This document shows, one piece after another, positions 32,429 to 42,784 of a DNA stretch of 49,389 bases. Every line of letters begins with the position of its first letter. Position 1 is the first letter of the stretch. Below the pieces are notes generated by a model, which did not search any database, was not told where the DNA came from, and saw only the letters and a list, made by a program, of their open reading frames with translations. The translations under genes and the position numbers were made by a program. Source of the DNA: Silene noctiflora (lineage: Eukaryota; Streptophyta; Magnoliopsida; Caryophyllales; Caryophyllaceae); NCBI GenBank assembly GCA_009801015.1, contig VHZZ01001687.1, forward strand, positions 98,180 through 147,568. Reading direction: 5' to 3'.

Positions 32429-35030
32429 TTATGAGGCTCTTGGAGGTTGCTTACTGCTATCAGCAGTAGGCGACTGCATAGACGCCTCTGCGATCATAGC
32501 AGCTTGAGCAGGTGTTATACTCTGGTACTGAGATCCAGCCGGAACTTGACCTGTATAATACACTTGATGCTGCAATTGTTGCTGGTGACTGTAATCATAG
32601 TTTCCGTAAGCAACAGGATTCCCTGTCATAGGCCTACCAGGAGTCGGGTTATAAGGCCCAAGATATTGATGATACTGGGTTGAATTAGGTGGAAGTTGGG
32701 CCATCCCGGGTGGGTTGTTCGTAGGTAGACCGGGTCGTATTTGGTACACTGGTTGATGAGACTGTGCAGCAGATGAAGTCACAGTGGATTCAGCGGGTGG
32801 GACCGAAACATTGTTATAAGACGGCTGCGTTTGGAGTATGTATAGTGGGTACTGTGAATGTTGATGATCTATTTGGTGAGGTGGCAGTGACTGTTGTGGG
32901 GTCGGATAGGCGGGGTAGTATGATTGTAGTGGCATGTGTGCGGGTATATAGTGCATGTTTGGTTGAATGTACTGGTGCTGGTGCTGGTGTTGGTGATGGG
33001 GTTGGTCCTGGTGCTGTGGAGGAGGAGGATACATGTAGGCGGTCGTGTCTTGTATTGGTTGAAGTTGGTTTTGGTTTGGAGGTGTGTAAGTATGGCTGTC
33101 TAGAAGATTTTGGTCGGGGGTGGTCGCGGCTGGTGGGTGGTTCTCAACGAAGGTTCCTTGATCTGCTTCTTGCTGGTTAGGGACTTTAGTGAAAGAGGTT
33201 CCTGATGCTATGCTGCTATCACTGCAAAGTGCAAACAGTGATTTGAAATGTTAACAAAGTAAGTCGACTTAATTGGGTTTTTTCTTATTATCGTATTCCT
33301 GTCTTTCTATCTTTCGTTACCAATGGAGTTAAAGACTCATTACTGTTTGATTCTTGATTCCGGACAATGGAAAATTTCAGAAAAAATCGGTTGAAAAGCT
33401 GCTAGTAAGTAGTCAATAGTCATCTACTAGTGGATTCTGATGCAATTTTCCTTATGAGACGTTTAGATGTTGTCTCACTGTCTGTCAGTGTTATCAAGGA
33501 TTAGATGGCGGAATACAACTGGAAGCTAGTCAGTTTATTGAGTCATGGAAACGCAGAAAAAAGAAAGAAAGACGGAACCTTTTAACAGAATCAGGGGAAG
33601 GCAGGCTAAAACCAGCAGCATGCTTAGAATCAGGAGATGGCAAATTGAAACCTGCACCAAATCTCTGGTGTCCATGCTGTAAAGACAACGGCAATGGCGG
33701 CTTTCTAGAAGCAACATAGACCCCATGGTCAGACTTCTCTTCATCCGATACAACACGAGATGGGAAGTTAATCTCGGCACCACCTCCAACAGCATAATGT
33801 GTAGCAGGAACAGCATTTTGTGTCAAAATAGTTGTTGGAAATGGAGGAGTTAGTCTCATTTGAGATGACAATTGCTCTTCTAATGGTAGGCCATTGGGTT
33901 CGTCTGCTCGCACCCGGATTGGTGCAAGGTGTGCCATTGATGGGGACGATGTCGATGAGTCGAAGGATGATGTGTTGGTTTCGATCATTGGAGAGTCCGG
34001 CATCATTGATTGTATTAAATGTATATCCTGTCGACAAAATAATGGTCAAAGTTAACAACGGTTGACATCTGCATAACTTGAAAGACTTCTAAGAAAAATA
34101 ATTTTTTCGGGTTTTCTGCTCTAAATTAATTTGAGTACTCATAAGCCATAACTCACCGCTTTCGTGAAACCAATAAAGTAACGGACTTAATAACCAGTCC
34201 GTGAGTCCGAGACATTTGAATCCTATTTTCAAGGTAACCAAAATGATCAAATGTTTCTGACTTTTTCAGTTTTCCTTTTAAGAAATTAGAAAGTCGTCTG
34301 TAAAACGGTTTTACAAAGTAAAACAGTAACATCCATTTACCTGTGGTGAGCTAATCTTAACAGTTTGAGCAGAAACATCAGAGCCTGCACCAGCAACCTG
34401 TGCAGTCGGACCCGGACCCAAACCCGAATCAGTAACACCACTGCCAAGGCTAAGCAAATCATCCATTGCAGCAGAATCAGACAAACCTCTAGGCAACATA
34501 TTCGCTCCATTTAAAGCATCGACGAACCACGTCTCGGACTTAGCATCATCCAACAACGCTCCCATAGTCACAGAAGTCTCAGGCTTCATGAAAAACAGAA
34601 ACAGTCTCAGTCTCCCCGAAGATGGTTTTAACGAGGAAGCGACTGCCATGATGCGATCATGTTCCTCAACCATATTCTCAAGGTCTTCATCCGTAGCGAC
34701 AGAAATCAACGAGTCCAACTCCTCGTTCGGGAGTTGGTACTTCAGGGTGAACTGTCTTCCGTCTAGTAATGTTTTCGAAAGACGGGAAATAAGGTCTTGT
34801 AGACAGGAGGATCGTTCTACTACTACCATGCGGGTTTCCCCGCCTACGTAGCATAGACTTTTGTCGTGGGGACGGGGGATAATGTGTCCCCCGTAACTGC
34901 ACATTAGGCGCAGTTTAGCACCTGGGAGTGGGGCGAGCGGCTCGTCCCACTCCCCGTGGTGTGTTGATTTTGGGGACGACTCGGTTGATCCGGGTTGTAC
35001 TGATACCGATTGGGGTGGCTGAATGTCCAT
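32429..35030 (-). CDS. PB1 (octicosapeptide/Phox/Bem1p) domain protein, 3 exons, 643 aa
   Basis: Exons: 35030-34341, 34027-33579, 33221-32429. GT..AG introns give a 1,932-nt frame. A PB1 domain covers about residues 39-146. It begins KLRLMCSYGGHIIPRP, with the conserved basic residue K39, and continues YVGGETRMVVVER. It includes the acidic OPCA-type segment ATDEDLENMVEEHDRI (about 112-127). The middle is Ser/Pro-rich. The last 200 residues are low complexity, rich in Gln, Pro, His and Tyr (HQHQHQHQYIQPN, YPAYPTPQQSLPPH). Family knowledge: PB1 domains form front-to-back heterodimers or oligomers. Plant proteins of this large-tailed type are poorly characterised. This one has both a basic face and an acidic OPCA motif, so it could self-oligomerise, which is an inference. 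No kinase or DNA-binding domain is seen. Confidence 0.88.
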
Positions 35031-35876
35031 TTTTTCGAATCGAATGTTTTGATTAATGAAATTTAAATTTTTATGTACATTTGTTACAAAAAAATCTATG
35101 AGGTAGTATATAAAATAAATCGAAAAATATATGATATGATATGATGGTACTATGATATTGGAGCACCAATAAATATGTAAAGTCTATGCCTTTGAGAATA
35201 ATATTGCTCCTAGTTGAATTGAAGATTATATAATTTGGTTACCAAGAAAAAACGTATTTAAATATGATTTTATGTATTTGAGGAGTACTAATGGTGTAAA
35301 GTGTTGTTTGGAGATTTTGAAAGATAAAACTTTATCAGGCAAATTATATTCAGTGATTAAGTCAGGATTCATAACACAAAGAGAGCGAAAGATAATAATA
35401 TCAAGGAAAACTAAAAAAAATTCATCTTTTAACCAGAGCAAGCGCTCTTGCTAACCCCCTAACTCCACAATTGATTATACTACAAGGTATTAAGTTTCTT
35501 TAATTGTTTACTAAATAATATCAAACATATACATTATCCTCAATCAATCTTGAATTTATTATGCAATCTTTTCAAAATATATTTGTGTTAAATTAAATTT
35601 TTCAATTTTAAATAACGTGGTCTGGTCATTAATTTAACAAAATAATGCAATCGTGCTCTTGCAAACACGATTCATTTCATGTATGTTCAACTTTAACCAT
35701 CAGTTTCTCTATATATATACAGTACGTAAACTCAAATCGTAAAATCCGCCACGACCGATTTATCGAAAAACCTATATTATCACATTATCATTTTCAAGAA
35801 ATATATGATATGATGAAAAGCAAGGGAATGCGTGATATGGAGATTTGAGAAACTAGTACATAGAATGCAAAATAAT
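35031..35876. other. PB1 gene promoter side, AT-rich
   Basis: A minus-strand gene starts at 35030, so this is its upstream region. It contains ATATGATATGATATGATGG-type short repeats near 35130. I saw no coding exon or clear TATA box. Confidence 0.4.
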
Positions 35877-36120
35877 TGAGAAATATTATTATTCTTTTTT
35901 TGGTACACGAAAGTTTAGGTTAGAGAATAGGCTTTACTTAGTTCAAAGTTAAGATAGACCACGACATCTTTAAGGACTTAAAGTGATGTTTACTGATCAT
36001 CTACCAACAGGGTTATTATATTTTAACTCAATGAGAATCGAACCCCTAATTTTATAGCCAATAATAGTAGACTCTTTACCATTGGAGCCAACGCTGGTTA
36101 GTATAAATGAGAGATATTAT
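35877..36120 (-). mobile_element. tRNA-derived SINE with 13-bp target-site duplication
   Basis: TGAGAAATATTAT (35877-35889) and TGAGAGATATTAT (36108-36120) flank a 218-bp body and differ at one base. On the minus strand the body starts with a tRNA-like head. TGGCTCCAATGGT (36090-36078) is the A box. GGTTCGATTCTC (36043-36032) is the B box, 34 bases downstream. A unique tail follows, ending GTACCAAAAAAAGAAT. An internal polymerase III promoter, an A-rich end and a target-site duplication identify a SINE. The head is closer to a tRNA than the tail is. Confidence 0.82.
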
Positions 36121-36753
36121 GAATGGATGTATTGAGTACAATCCAATGAATGTTAGATTTGGAGGGTGAGTGGTGAGTGAGGTGGAGTACTCATAAAGCG
36201 CACTAATCAAAGCCAGATCTAAAGCCAAGTACTTGGATTTGTATTTTGTAATATTAAGATTTGTAGCTGTATTATGATTGGCAGAATGTATTTAATCTTA
36301 CAACTGTTCATCATGGGACTTTTCAGATTTTCATTCATGTGTCTATATTATTTGGAACTTGAAACTTGAAACTTGCTTCCCTACTTTGCCCACGTGACTC
36401 CATCCACACCTGTTCACTGTTTAACTTTCGATTAGTACGACACTGCTGGTTGCTACTGAATCCGGTATTACTATTTCATGTATACTCTAATACTCCGTAT
36501 ATGAGGTTCATTAAAATGATTGTTTGAACACCATATGAGTGAGACTATAAGAGGATGAAACTAAGACTTGACATTATCCTTTTATTAAAGTGTCTTTTAA
36601 TATTTTTTTAGGGCACGTATTAAAAAAATGTTATTTTTATTATGAATAATCAAAGCAAGCAATTCCCTTTGTCACATAGGTCATCAAAATGGATCATCTT
36701 CCTTACTTTTTTTCCATTTCCTCTCATAAAAAACATCACTATATTATATACTA

Positions 36754-36780
36754 GTTTTATTCCCGTGCAAATTAAAAAAA
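36754..36780 (-). mobile_element. Helitron 3'-end remnant
   Basis: On the minus strand the sequence ends TTTGCACGGGAATAAAACTAG followed by T. This is half of a Helitron hairpin, a spacer and CTAG. The other half of the hairpin is replaced by A-rich DNA, and no 5' end was found. Confidence 0.45.
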
Positions 36781-37849
36781 ATAAAAAAAATTTACCTCTA
36801 TAAGTTATAAGGCCCTGCTTTTAAATATTTGACTATATAATAGCCGTGTTTTTTAACGTGTGCCCTTATAATCCTAATTACAGAGAAAATAACTAAATTT
36901 TTTTTTATTAAATATCGTAAATTTAAAAGTATATAAGAAACGATAACTATGAATAAATTCTCGAATCATCAAGATAACATCAAAAATAATTAAGCCAATA
37001 TGTGCCCAATAGATTAGGTAATTAAAATATTTGTCAGATTAGTTTATCAAATAAATTGGTTGCAACATAAAATTTATATACTTCATTTTAATGAATTTGA
37101 TGAATGAATAAATTGAGAAGTAATTAGTGGTGGAGTCATCTTTGAAAAATAAAATAAAAAAATCACCTAAGTTTAAAGGACCGATAAAAAAACTCAAGAA
37201 ATGACTCTGCTTTTATGCGTAGATTCCACTTCCATTCATTTACCTTTTAATTTTCAAATAAATTTACAACCATCCGATCGAGCCCAACAAAAAAAATGGA
37301 GAGAATGCTTACTAGTATGTCATATGCACCAACCTTCAAAATGTAGAAGGCGCCTATGAAGAACCCTAAAAGTGAATAATTCTTTTACTAATTTAGTGGG
37401 GGACGGTCTCTCACGAGACCTACTGAATCTTTAATTCTTTATTTGGGCTATAAAGACACACTCTTTTCTAATGAGATTGTGAGAGTTTCTTGTTGTTGCC
37501 CTTTTACTCACTGCGTGCTTCATGGTAATTGAGAATGGTTGATTTTTCGTTTACCTTTCTCATTCGAAAGGATGGCATAGATTGATTTTCAATCAATCTA
37601 GTTTCTTTACCTTAAAAAATAAATAAAAATAAAAAATTGGAACACAATCAAATATACTCGCAAAGGACTCAAATGATCAAAACTTGCGTGAAATTTCTAT
37701 GGGTTTTAGGTTTAAGTCTGATTTATAGCAATTTGGTGGGGGATTTTTTTAATGGCCTAAGTTTATGCATTTTCAACTTTGAGTCCGTCAACCCCTAAAA
37801 AAAGTATACTGACATGGCCCCAATAACCAGCCTGAATTTTTATTATTGT

Positions 37850-37980
37850 ATACTGAACGTTAACCCCACATAACTTACCAGCCCAAAAATGATCCAACCT
37901 TCAAATGACCCGACACGGCCCGAAGCTTTGAAAATCGGATTTAATCTGACCCGGTTAACCCGTTTGCCAGAATTATCTAG
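37850..37980. repeat. Dispersed GACCCGA-rich repeat, copy 3
   Basis: It contains CAAATGACCCGACACGGCCC and ends TCTGACCCGGTTAACCCG then TTTGCCAGA, close to the end of the copy at 19120 (GACCCAGTTGACTCGTTTGC). Confidence 0.6.
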
Positions 37981-38496
37981 TATGCATGATCTGCGACCTA
38001 TCCGGTATAGATAGGCAACATTTTAATGTAAAAGATCTTCATCTAAAACAACTTTGAAAATATTGATCATTCATTCATAATGCACATTGATAATTGATAG
38101 TAATATCTATGTGATGTCTAATTCTAACCCAACTTTATACCCACTAAACCCAAATGTATACTGCTCTTGAGCCAAAATAGACGAAAAACATACCCCTGAT
38201 AAACCTATTTCGCTAGGCCGTGGTGAAGAAGAGAAAACAAGCGAAATTACAGCAGTAAAAGAGAAATTACCGTGTACTCTGAGAATTTACCTCTTCTTGT
38301 AACATATAGGAGCTAGCCAAGAATATCGAGCTTATACATAAAGATAAATCAAATTACCCAAAGCCTAAAGAGACAAGAGGGACGAATACATCATCATCTT
38401 CGCTTGATTGTCGTTGAGGCTTCAGAGTGCCTTTTTAAGTTATGTTCAAAATGCTGGTTTCTACAGTTTTACAATCAAAAACTGTTACTTTCCTGG

Positions 38497-38584
38497 TTAA
38501 CATGAAGTATCAGTTATAGAGCCCAGCTTGGTGATTCTCAGGAGGGAGCAGTAAAGGCTGTCATCCTCCAATGGTGCTGTTTCC
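38497..38584 (-). CDS. Possible third exon of DUF599 copy A (alternative C-terminus)
   Basis: On the minus strand the last codons of copy A read TCAAT then GTAAGTACT. The stop TAA thus lies within a strong 5' splice site. An acceptor TTGCTTCAG ends at 38585. Splicing would keep the frame open for 28 further codons (starting E-T-A-P-L-E-D-D-S-L-Y) and stop at 38497. If the site is not used, this is 3'UTR. Confidence 0.4.
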
Positions 38585-38747
38585 CTGAAGCAATGGATAA
38601 TTACATCATCTAAACGACGACACAAAGATACTACCTCATCAAATTAAGACGATAACTCATACGGAGTATAATCCAAAGAAAATGATTGCCGCAAAAACAT
38701 TAACACTGGTTACCAGGGTTTTAAGAGTATATGATGGTTAATAGTAC

Positions 38748-40247
38748 TTACATTGAGTCAGCTTTTGGTCCATAATCATGAGTGTGTGTTTCCTTGCAAT
38801 CCCTGTGACCATTGGAAAGATACCAGGATGTCGAGCACGCAGAATCCAAGAAGTATAGCGAAAGTGAAATCAAGCAGCTACACGCAAACATTGGGATAGG
38901 GCCGAATATCCAAAGCAGGAGAGGGAAAGAGAAATAAAATGCTCTCAGTCCAAGGGACCAGAAAAGGCATCCCCGGTTTAAAGTTTGGGACACATATTCA
39001 ATGAATTCGTCCTGCTGCTCTGGTGCTGGGACATTGAGTAAGAAACTGGAATGGGCAAAGTATCTGACGCATTGCATATTGCAGAAAAATGCGGAAAGAA
39101 AGCATATCAAAACTGAAAAGTACTTGACATGGTCAATTGTAATTGACACATTAGTAGGTTTATTCAAAGTGCTGATAACTGCACTAATTAGAGAACTCAG
39201 TGTGATGGATATGGTTGCCAAAAGTGTTGATGCCATTAAGTTGTTCCGTAATGTTTGAACTCCCAGAATTCCGTTAGTTGGTTGATCCTGCAAAATTGAT
39301 CTCAAATTAAGAGTTAGATCCTAATTGAAATCAGTTGATCAAAGCAAAAATCTCCTTTCTACTTGTAAATTGAACTGAGTTCTCAATCCCTCGGTTTTAC
39401 TCGGACGCAAGAATCAGAAAATGCTATCTTAGACTGCACTGCATATTAAAACAACATGCAAGATTATGTATAATCATAGAACAAATATGTCAAGCAGAAC
39501 CCAACATGGATGATTAACCTGTTCAGGTCAATCGAAAAGCATAACAGAACTACAATGGCATCAGCAACAACCAAAGTAGAAGAAAGCAGGAGGATACAAT
39601 ATCAGAGACCTTAACTTTCTATTAATGTAATGTAGTGAACCGCATACATCATAGATTACAGGAAGAGAATTATCAAGGCTGCCGAACAGATTACAAAAAG
39701 TTCAAGGGTTCGAGGGTAATCATAGAAGTAAAACAATGACGATGTCAATCATAATTGAACATCAATCATCCTTTATGCAATTATGCATTCTAGCAGCAGC
39801 AGAACAAAAAAATCAGACATAACAAGACTGTGACAATATTGTGATGCCTATATGTTTTTCTAAAGTTTTATGAAAAAACAATGTTTTCTAAAGATTCCAT
39901 ACTAAGATGATGGATAACATTACGATCTTATATTAAAATATCAACATTAAAATGGGGAGTAGTACTTACTACTTAAGAACAAGATTCAGAACACGTCTCC
40001 ATCAATATTGCCATTATGACGCTACTAAAAACCCAAAAAAAGAATTGGTAAAAGAGAAGAATGGACTAACATTCATGATATGGTAAACCCATCGACGCCT
40101 GCACATAGTGTTAAGGCCGATAATAGTACGTGTAGGGCGCCGAATGATGGTCCACAGAAGCCAGACATGGTACATTACCAACACTAACAACCCTGAAGGA
40201 ACTAATAAGTAGTCTAAATACTCATGAATGAAGACCTCAAATGTCAT
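38748..40247 (-). CDS. DUF599 membrane protein, 2 coding exons, 238 aa (copy A)
   Basis: Exon 1 is 40247-40071 and exon 2 is 39287-38748, joined in phase 0. Exon 1 holds an N-terminal membrane helix (YLLVPSGLLVLVMYHVWLLW) and the conserved RRPTRTIIGLN. Exon 2 opens DQPTNGILGVQTLRNNLMAS, then a helix rich in T, L, I and S. A third helix is in VKYFSVLICFLSAFFCNMQ. Then come RYFAHSSFLLNVP and NRGCLFWSLGLRAFYFSFPL, followed by LLWIFGPIPMF leading into the last helix. These are the DUF599 family blocks, predicted to span the membrane four or five times. The family has no established biochemical role that I know of. The stop codon TAA overlaps a consensus 5' splice site, so a longer C-terminus ending at 38497 is possible. 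A second family member lies next to it in the same orientation. Confidence 0.88.
39288..40070 (-). other. Intron 1 of DUF599 copy A
   Basis: A 783-bp intron with a GTTAGT donor and a TGCAG acceptor on the minus strand. No nested feature was recognised. Confidence 0.75.
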
Positions 40248-40561
40248 TTTTAACTCCAAATTTGTGTTCCCAAAACCCAACCCTACAGCTCAATGATTTC
40301 CTCTTTGTTTCTCCCTTTTGTGTGATCATAGTTTATAAATAAATGGTGCATCTGCATGAATATAGCCATGGTTATAAGCCAGATTCGACCGCATATTCTG
40401 GGACTTGGACATAGTCTATGATTGGCTCTTTACAAACATAATGGACAAGAATGAAAAACAAATATCAAAGTGTGGTAGGCTAGATAGAGTAGAATATTCA
40501 TGGACATTTTATCATGTTTTTAGTTGTTTTTAAATAAGATATTAAGATGATGTGTCACCGT

Positions 40562-40835
40562 GTGATACGTTCAACCACTGAGAGCGGATTCTGTCTCAAT
40601 TTCGTGTCCCATTTTGTGTTCTACCACCATTGTCTTCTGACACATCATCTTTTTATGAAATTTACATATTTTTTTAATGATTAATGTTTATGTGTCAAAT
40701 GAGAAGGTAACGGGACACAAGATGTAATACGAAAATGAGGCCGAGGATCCGGACTCAACCACTAACCCGTAGCATTCCTTGAGACCTTGAGTTTGATTCT
40801 TTGTATTTTTGTGTGCACCACATCTGTGAACCTGA
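40562..40835 (+). mobile_element. Possible SINE interrupted by the MULE-type MITE
   Basis: If the 175-bp MITE and one copy of its duplication are ignored, the flanks join to CGTTCAACCACTAACCCG, then GTAGCATTCC and TTGAGTTTGATTC. This resembles a tRNA-like head with degenerate A and B boxes. Conservation is weak, and the far end was not identified. Confidence 0.3.
40571..40763. mobile_element. MULE-type MITE with 9-bp target-site duplication
   Basis: TCAACCACT is present at 40571-40579 and again at 40755-40763. The 175-bp element between them has imperfect inverted ends of about 45 bases. The left end is GAGAGCGGATTCTGTCTC and continues to TTCGTGTCCC. The right end, on the minus strand, is GTCCGGATCCTCGGCCTC and continues to TTGTGTCCCG. 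A 9-bp duplication and long inverted ends point to the Mutator superfamily. There is no coding capacity. Confidence 0.7.
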
Positions 40836-41300
40836 AGCTGAAAGTTTATGCTTTTCCACTTTTGTATTGTCTGATATGAGAAGCTCATATAAAATATCTC
40901 CAATAAAGGCTTAAACGAAAAGAAACTAGCTAAAAATAATAATATAGAAACAAAAGCTACAAGAAAATACAAATTTATTTATGGGCTGACTGCTGACATA
41001 TTCAACATTTATCAGTGAATAAGAAGGATCATTAGCAGCAAAGATGCTATACAAGTAACTATCATAATTCATAACAATAAAAGTCAGATTCACATCCATT
41101 TTCTAATCAAATTACTAATTACAAGTTTGAATTAACGGTTAGACAGAAAGAATATCGTGTATCAGGAAATTTAGGTTTCATAATTATAGACTCCAAATTA
41201 GCAAGTCGCTATTGAATCAGAAGATTGTATCAGAAGTAAGTGCGCGTTCAAAATGACCACATTAAGATGGAAAAAAAGGCCATAATAAAAAAAGCAAGAA

Positions 41301-41400
41301 ATGTTTTTGCTAGAACTAAACCAGGAAGATGACAGCATGCAATGGAAATATAACAGGAACAGCGAGTATACCGTCAAATATGGTAGAGGGCACCTATCAT
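41301..41400 (+). pseudogene. Fragment resembling a LINE polyprotein
   Basis: The frame gives LLELNQEDDSMQWKYNRNSE followed by YTVKYGRGHL. This resembles the 'D-x-x-x-W-x-x-x-x-x-G-x-Y-T-V-K-S-G-Y' block just before the zf-RVT region of plant non-LTR retrotransposons. Downstream similarity fades, and no tail or duplication was found. The call is weak. Confidence 0.4.
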
Positions 41401-42784
41401 TGCATCAATCAGGAAACGGTAAGTGCAGCTTGCTTGATCGATCCCAAACTGATATCTACATGTATCTGCTTCGCATCCCAGCTTGTCAAGCTCAAGATAC
41501 TAACTCATTTAATAGTTCTAAAATTGTAAATACAGCCTTGGTCCTGAAGATACTGTTATGCCAGTTGAAGAGATTATTGAAATATGAGGGCCTGATGCTG
41601 AATCACGAAGGCAAGGCCCGGCCTGGCATTGGTCAATACTGAATACCATAATATTGTGTATTGCAGAAACTCGCTGTTTTTGCAGAGGAGGGAAATTACT
41701 CAGCAAAAATTATTACACAACCTGTCTAGGCTCAATAACTACTTCATCTTAAACAAAATCTAAACTAGTTCATAAACAATTTAAAGAGGCTTAAAACGGT
41801 CTCGGAGCTCAAAAACTCGGTCTAAATTTATCTCAAAATTCATAAAAGCTCAAGAATTTAACAAGATTTTTGTAACTTTACATTTTATTCTTTGCTCAAA
41901 TCTATGAACACAAGCACTCAAGCAGGCATCCACCAGAGATTCCAGTTGCTCCACTTCTTTGGGAGTAAAATATCTACAGATCAGCAAGCTTGTCTGATAC
42001 TCTATCCTGGACCATATACTCCCGTGAACTCATTTCCTGCACATTCTGTGCCACTTAATTATGTATTCTTCACTTCCAGTCATTTTAAAAGATATCAAAT
42101 TCTTTTTCCACTATGCTTTTATTCTTGTTTTATTCTCACAGTTTGAGACACATTCTTTACTCTTCCATATCTCTCAAAATATATATTCAATTATGGTGAA
42201 ATAAATACTCTATATAAAGCATCTATTGTCACAACTCCAAATATCCAAATATATAAGCTCTATAAAGTATCTTTCATCACAGTAATAATTTTATTCAAAA
42301 TTAAAAGAAAAAGGTTTAACTCCAAAGCAAAAATTACACATATTTTCTTTTCTAGACTGGAGGGGGTAACATCTATGTACAAAAAACAGGCACTAATCGG
42401 TCTCTGTCTTGATCAAATAACCAGTGGTCATGTCATAATCTTGATTTTTCTATAAGATATGTATTAAGGGACACCAAGGGGGTAACATCTATGACAAAAA
42501 ATATCATAGAGATGGCGCCCTTCTAAAAAATGACACAATGGGATGATAACCATATACAAAAAGACAAATGATTGCCAAAAATGGGGTCGAAAATGAATGT
42601 TATTCTCATTTTAGGTTTGTTTTAAACTTTTTCATAAACATTTCCCAAGCAAGAATTTTTTTTTTCCTACAGAAAACACAATAAATAACCTATAATATAC
42701 GAGTATACAATGAAGCATATAGACTTAACAGATAGAAGATACAATCATACAAGTGAGGTCGAACTACTTATCAGAAATTGTCAT
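41401..42784. other. Intergenic between the two DUF599 genes
   Basis: AT-rich, with no coding exon recognised. GGGGGTAACATCTATG occurs twice (near 42363 and 42479) as a local direct repeat. The right end should hold the 3'UTR of DUF599 copy B. Confidence 0.4.

Larger units (their letters stand above)
36121..38200. other. Intergenic, repeat fragments only
   Basis: AT-rich, with no coding exon. It holds a Helitron 3'-end remnant (36754), a GACGGTCTCTCACGAGACC motif near 37393 that resembles a MITE end, a repeat shared with 29157 (at 37548-37615), and a GACCCGA-type repeat (37850-37980). Confidence 0.45.
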
